Shown here one piece after another: positions 58,888 through 64,000 of a DNA stretch of 64,000 nt. The position numbers and the translations under genes are program-made. The notes under the pieces are model-generated. The model saw only the letters and a list, made by a program, of their open reading frames with translations, did no database searches and was not told the origin of the DNA. The stretch comes from Panorpa germanica (lineage: Eukaryota > Arthropoda > Insecta > Mecoptera > Panorpidae). The stretch spans positions 12,277,331-12,341,330 of the forward strand of contig OY783210.1 in assembly GCA_963678705.1 (NCBI GenBank), read 5' to 3'. How positions within the stretch are numbered: position 1 is the first letter of the stretch; every line of letters begins with the position of its first letter.

Positions 58888-59735
58888 TTGGGCTTCACAC
58901 GAGCACAAGACTTTTCTCGTCTCGTCTTGTAAAAGCGATACGATACGAAACGAGACTTTTCTGAAAACTATTGAAACGGTACCGAGACCACATACGACGA
59001 GATTCGAGAGTCTCGTTTCTGGTCTTGTTGACGTTATTTAAAAAAAAAATTCCGAGAAAAATAAACTAACAAGCAATATAAACGTTTAACCTTTTTTATT
59101 TCAAAAACATACGACAAGATTCGAGAGTCTCGTTTCTGGTCTTGTTGACGTTATTTCAAAAAAAAATTCTGAGAAAAATAAACTAACAAGCAATATAAAC
59201 GTTTAACCTTTTTTATTTCAAAAAAGGTTTGATCGTACATTTACGAAATATAAAATCTGGTAAACAAACATCTGTTAAATATTTTATTTTATAATTTTGT
59301 CTTTTACAACATTTTGTAACCGAATGGAAACGAATGTTTTAAGGGAAAATAAATGTGAATATAAATTATTTACAATGCGATTGTTTAAAGATGTTTTAAG
59401 CCTTTATTTGCCGCAAAAATGTCGTTGAGGGAAGATGTTAGTAGTGTCAACCTGAAAAAAGTCCGAGATTAGATGAAAGTGATGATGCATTGAGTGAAAT
59501 TAAACCAGTTGTTCAACTGTGTGAAAAAAAAATTCTTCAAAGTTTCATTTTTTTTTAATTTGATGAAATTAATGGTAATATAATTAGTGTGTGAAAAATT
59601 TAGAATAAAAATTTGCCGAAATTATATAATGAATTACTTTGTTTAAGAACTATCTTAGGAGTAAGTTCCCACAATAACGAGAACGAGACGAGATTTTTGA
59701 AACTCTCGCCTTATCTCGTCTAGTGTGAAGTCCTA
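58888..59735. mobile_element. hAT-like element, 848 bp, with internal tandem duplication
   Basis: The ends are TTGGGCTTCACACGAG and (inverted) TAGGACTTCACACTAG. The flanking octamer is ATGCTAGC on both sides (58880-58887, 59736-59743). Near both ends lie many GAGACGAG/CTCGTCTC words in both directions, possibly transposase-binding repeats. A unit of about 117 bp (CATACGACGAGATTCGAGAG... to TTTTTTATTTCAAAAA) occurs twice in tandem at 58991-59225. No transposase. Confidence 0.88.
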
Positions 59736-59743
59736 ATGCTAGC

Positions 59744-60244
59744 CAATTGATTAAAATTAAGCGGGAAAACAGGACTTAAAAAATGAAATAGCTTTGAATA
59801 CATATGCATATAACTCAATAAAAAACTCCGACTTTAAGAAATGAGTTCCAAACTCCTTTTAAAACTCAATTTGCGATAACCAGATGTTGAGAAGAGATAA
59901 CGCATTGATACTAACAAAATAAACAATTATTTAACTTTCCCTTTATTTCACTTTGATAGTTTCCTTATAGTCACTTTCTAATGTCTTTGTATTTAAATAG
60001 GACAACTCTTTTAATTATATTTGTTTTGTTTTTCCTTTCTTTTATTTTTTCTAAAGACTATTTATCTTTATTTCCATTATTTTTAGATGCAATCTTTATA
60101 ATTATATATAAAACTCCTTAAATTAAATTCGACCCAAGCAATGGAATCACAGAACCAAAATTAAATTAACACTTGAAAATGTGCTATCGTTTCACTGTAA
60201 TCTTGCACTCTTACTTTCTTTTGCCATTAAAAGAAACAACACAT
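59744..60244. other. Intergenic, nothing recognised
   Basis: AT-rich spacer with no supported gene. Confidence 0.5.
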
Positions 60245-60265
60245 ACACACACACACATATATATT

Positions 60266-60338
<73 letters not shown>
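60245..60338. repeat. (CA)n-(TA)n compound microsatellite
   Basis: A short CA run followed by about 40 TA units with few breaks. The two plus-strand frames that run through it (poly Tyr-Ile) are artefacts. Confidence 0.95.
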
Positions 60339-60341
<3 letters not shown>

Positions 60342-60979
60342 TAAGCAGTCAACACAATTTTTCATTCTTTTCTTAATCTTTAAATTATCTCAGTTTAAAT
60401 GTTGCTTTAATATTTTTATTTGAAAATTTCTTGATTTTATATTGAAGTTATATGAAAAAATGGTGCGTTTTCAGACCTGCACACACGACCGTGTCTAATA
60501 TAACGTTATATGATTTTAAATAAGTAGCTATGTCCTATGTACCTTTTTGAATAAGGATATTCAACTTGTATGTACCCTTTCCATAAGTCTACCAATATAT
60601 TCTTGCCCAATACTACACCAAGGTTTCAATGTAATCTTCAATGTGTAAATCTATCTTGTTGAAACAAGACATTTCCAAAGTGCAAAATCATTTATCGGAT
60701 GAATAAGCAAAGCCGGACACAGAGATGCTTTTAGAGCTTAGAGAAATTGTTTGAATCTATTCAAGCAACAATGGCATTTTAAATTGGTATTTAGATGAAG
60801 ACCACGTTCCACGTTTCATGTTCGACGTTGTCTATTTGATTAAATTATGCATATAGGGTGTAAGATGGATCGTTGCCAATCTTAACAATGATGATAAAGA
60901 ACGTCCACCTAATTTAATAGAAAACGCTATCAAGCGATGTTAAAGAAATGGATTATTTTCTAATTTCGTTATTAATTTT
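60339..60979. other. Intergenic, nothing recognised
   Basis: AT-rich; no gene, RNA or element end identified. Confidence 0.5.
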
Positions 60980-61105
60980 TTTTTTAATTTAATTTATTTA
61001 ACGTCGGCCTATTTCCGAGGCTTATTAATAATGACCTACTGCTATGTTGGCAGGTTTTCTGGCCTCATATATGTGGATCACACCGCTGTTAATAAATTTA
61101 TGATT
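60980..61105 (-). repeat. LINE 3' end (family delta), minus strand
   Basis: The reverse complement carries GCGGTGTGATCCACATATAT, GAGGCCAGAAAACCTGCCAA and ends CCGACGTTAAATAAATTAAA. It is the longest of the three delta tails here. Confidence 0.65.
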
Positions 61106-61740
61106 TTGTGCGTAAAGATGAAGAAACTGCCTCTTATGATAAATTGTGTTTATGCGAAATAATTCCAGTACTCTACTAAAAAAATCGCAGGTCGCAAATA
61201 GACTGTTGAGACTATGTCACTAGTTGTCTACGAATCAGTAGATAGTTCTTCAAACACGAGTAAAGCAAATATTCATACGGTTAATTTACCGCTGCAAATG
61301 CCGAATGTTTGCCCTATAACTACGCATTTTATAGTACACAAAACCGCCTTTACATTTAAAATTTATATAAACATGTATTCTCGAATAGTTTTAATTATTT
61401 TACATGAATCTATTCAGGTTTTAAGCCAATTATTGTTTAATTACGTTTATTGTGAATATACAATATAATTATTTTAAATTGTTTTCAAACTAAACTCGAA
61501 TTTATTTGATTAAAGTTAACGATACTATTAAAATTTTATATTAAAACAAAAGTACAAAGGAATTCATACGCTAAAGGGATATACATATATATACACATAT
61601 TAAAATAGTAAATACTAAAGCTAACAAATAACAAAATATAATCACTAGTTCATTTAATAGGTAGTGGTTGTATACATTTGTGAGCAGAAGTACTGAGATT
61701 TGCAGGAGATATAGAGTGCGCAAGAGACTGAATACTGAAT
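61106..61740. other. Intergenic, nothing recognised
   Basis: An 84-aa frame at 61214-61468 has no recognisable motif. Confidence 0.4.
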
Positions 61741-61923
61741 AAAGAGAGAGATAGCTGCCGAGTGTCCGATCTGTCTCTTTTTAGCCGAACCGCTACTGCT
61801 GGCTTGTTTGATCGGCGGTGAGGTAGGGAGTAAGCATCAAGCAGACGCTATAGTTAAAATAAAAATAAAAACATCTCGGCTAGAAAGAGACGCAGAGGAC
61901 ACTCGGCAGCTATCTTTCTCTTT
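61741..61923. repeat. Long hairpin: 49-bp inverted arms, 85-bp loop
   Basis: Arm 61741-61789 (GATAGCTGCCGAGTGTCC core) pairs with 61875-61923 with only a few mismatches. The loop is less AT-rich than the arms' surroundings. No target duplication was found, so it may be a MITE or a transcribed hairpin such as a microRNA-like precursor. The arms are longer than usual for a microRNA. Confidence 0.7.
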
Positions 61924-63124
61924 GCTTTATAATTACTTAAATTCAGCCTCTGCGCACTTTATTCTTATTCCTCTATATAAATATATATATAAATATATAT
62001 TACTCCCTGGTATTTAAAGCATTAAGTGAAAGTTTTCTTTATCACCTGTACCTTTCAAATAATGACAAAATACCAAATATTTAGAAAACATTATATAGGC
62101 ACACCCTGTATATTTTATAATAAATAAATATATTAGCTTCAATATGGCTTCATTTTGTATTTGTAATAAATACTTAATTTAAATAAATTTATTTCACACA
62201 CACATGCATCATGACAAAACCTGAAACTTTTTCAGCATATGAATAAACCAACGCTGAAAATCCCGCAATGTCAGATTTTTAGGGAATCGATGAAACGATT
62301 TCTTTTTTAAGAAACAATAAAATTGTTTCCACAATTTTTATTTACAAAATGAAATTCCTTACCCTGAATATAGTTCCTTATAAACTTTTAGAGTAAAATG
62401 GAATGTTTGTATGGGGGTGTATACAGAATGAAGAGAATGGGGTTGATGGTACGGTGTAGGGGTGCGGTGTGTAGTGTACCCTTCTCTCAAATCCTTCTAC
62501 ACTCCCTTTCTATCCTAATCGATCTGCCAGACTGTTTGGGTGACAAGTTAAATGGGAATTGCTGGTTACAGTCCGTGAAGAAATTTCAAAACTATGTTTG
62601 TATTAAGTGTGTTCTGAAAGTTATGCCACATAGTAGAAGCTGCTGTCGTGAAAATAAAATGGTTATTAAATTATCATTAAAAGAACATATGTAGTTTATT
62701 TGTTTCACTGTTAAAGGGCTGTTACACATTCGTTGAGGCTCTCGAATACATACAATTGAGTAAATTTTGCATAACTTCAACATAATATTACTTCATCCTT
62801 TTTTGTTCTGTTCAACTGGTATATCTTTTTTCTAAATAGATAGTTTTGTAGTTGTACAACGCAATGTTATTTACAGAGCTAGTTCTTAATACATCATATG
62901 CTTCTATTTTTATAATTGAATTATTTTTGTAATTGAATTAATTTTATTCTTTTCCTTTTCAGGTGAGTTGTGCTACTTACATTACATTTAAATTCCTTAG
63001 CTGAATTAGTTGGTAAGATAAATAATTATATTTAATGTAACATTATATTTTTTCTGCGATATTATTAATAACTTCACGTTGTCAGGATGACTTGAATCTC
63101 AATGATAAATACATATATGTAACA
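61924..63124. other. Intergenic, nothing recognised
   Basis: The frame at 62398-62694 (98 aa) has many Cys and mixed composition, but no motif known to me and no flanking splice logic. Confidence 0.35.
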
Positions 63125-63850
63125 CTGCACTCAATAAGTTTGTAAGATGACATATAGATGGCGCCACTATTAACAAATCAATATGATTTTTAGATAGTAC
63201 CAACCTTCAAACAATATGTGTCAAAATTTCATGACATTCAGACTATTAGTTTTCAAATTCACATTGATTTTAACAACGCTACCTTCGCATGGGACCTTCA
63301 TTTAGTGTAAAATCTTTCCATACTAAAAAATCGCTTTTAGCGGCAACTTTTACTGGTGTATCTTCTATGAACTAATTACTCGGCGACTCCACAAACGCAG
63401 TGAGTTGGTTTAGCTCCGTTGTTATTTTTGTTATCAGTGCAGAGTATAAAAAAAGTTATTACATAATACTTTATAATATGTTTTAATTGTAAACACACAG
63501 TCCTTATCTAGTTCTTATTTGACATACGATCATAGAGTTACCGCGTAGAAGATACATACATAAATGGTGTTGCCAACAACGGTTCTTGAAGTGTATCCTC
63601 TTTCGTCGCTGTGTAATTTTAGTTCATAGAAGATACATCAATATATGATGTCGCTAAAAGCGGTTTTTTGAATATCGAAAGATTTTTCACTAAGTGAATG
63701 ACTCCTGGACGCTACTCTTTTGTAATTTTCGAAACCATGGAAAAATCTGAATTGTGTGTGCTGATAAAGCATTGCTTTTTGAGGGGAAAGAATGCCGAGT
63801 TCGAATAACACTTGTCAAGCCATTGCTCTTGCTTGAACGGTATTATTAAT
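63125..63850 (+). pseudogene. Mariner 5' part split by a nested MITE
   Basis: The leader at 63150-63282 (GATGGCGCCACTATTAAC, then TTCAAACAATATGTGTCAAA) matches the inverted mariner scrap at 37.7 kb. After the insertion, at 63709 onward, it continues GCTACTCTTTTGTAATTTTC and a frame METMEKSELCVLIKHCF, then LRGKNAEFE. This is the mariner N-terminal helix-turn-helix. Only the 5' end of the element is visible; the last part (to about 63850) is degraded. Confidence 0.72.
63283..63708. mobile_element. MITE nested in mariner, 426 bp
   Basis: Inverted arms of about 80 bp share TTCA.TTAGTG.AAAATCTTTC, CGCTTTTAGCG and GTATCTTCTATGAACTAA. The flanking mariner sequence ACGCTAC occurs on both sides (63276-63282, 63709-63715), a target duplication of 7 bp or slightly more. 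That would fit hAT if one base was lost. The interior is AT-rich and non-coding. Confidence 0.75.
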
Positions 63851-64000
63851 TTTATAATTTCACTAACTTAAATTAGTTTACGTAAATGATGTAATTTGAT
63901 TGTATAATGCATTTTATTAAAAGAAAAAAATAATCTAGATTCAGTGACGTAGCGTGCCTTAGACGGACTCCGTATCAAAATTTGTTGGGGGGCCAAATGA
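63851..64000. other. Window end, nothing recognised
   Basis: The last 60 bases (GTGACGTAGCG..., GGGGGGCCAAATGA) may be the start of another hAT-like MITE cut by the window edge, but only one end is visible. Confidence 0.25.

Noticed and set aside
60173-60423. Open frames with Tyr-Ile repeats
   Set aside because: Produced by the (TA)n microsatellite.
1-64000. CRISPR array, tRNA, rRNA or bacterial operon
   Set aside because: No regularly spaced repeats of that kind, no tRNA box pairs in proper spacing, no rRNA words, and no long adjacent open frames were found by eye.

Overview
The window looks like AT-rich nuclear DNA (about 70% A+T by eye) from an insect, probably intergenic and repeat-dense. 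The evidence is the transposon content: irritans-type mariner remnants, a maT-like DDxD element, several non-autonomous hAT elements with perfect 8-bp target duplications, and 3' ends of R1/I/Jockey-type LINEs. I cannot fix the insect order. No bacterial operon, CRISPR array, rRNA or tRNA was seen, and no long conserved host gene.

The one region that looks like real host genes is 41.3-49.9 kb on the minus strand. Five small spliced genes (called A to E here, in transcription order) lie in tandem. Each encodes a peptide of about 36-87 residues with one or two hydrophobic segments. Genes A-D share the same first-exon layout (ATG, a short hydrophobic stretch, a donor splitting a Trp codon in phase 2) and homologous 5' and 3' flanks. 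Last exons of A and C carry the same Asn-Ser-Thr tripeptide at the same place; B and D have it in a displaced frame. Middle exons of 33 nt (A, B) and 75 nt (B, E) are reused. The flanks are more alike than the coding parts. I do not recognise the family; this is the best candidate for an undescribed system.

Elsewhere, from left to right: 0-9.9 kb holds a decayed LINE end, one hAT MITE (4.8 kb) and a LINE C-terminus (6.6 kb). 9.9-20.6 kb holds copies of a MITE with TIR ATGGGCTTGTGTCC, a 1.25-kb TIR element and LINE 3' ends. 22.4 kb has a Jockey-type reverse transcriptase tail. 24-33 kb is mostly featureless with two MITEs and LINE tails. 34.2-37.6 kb is a head-to-tail array of a repeat starting with a CGTCGC/GCGACG hairpin. 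37.6-40.7 kb has mariner and LINE remnants. 49.9-54.4 kb has TIR elements, a solitary hairpin repeat, and the maT-like element. 55-64 kb has LINE ends, two well-delimited hAT elements, a long hairpin, and a MITE nested in a mariner.

All gene models are read by eye from splice signals and frame; no search or transcript data were available. The five small genes could be an expressed, fast-changing peptide family or a partly decayed one; genes B and D show frame changes that keep both options open.
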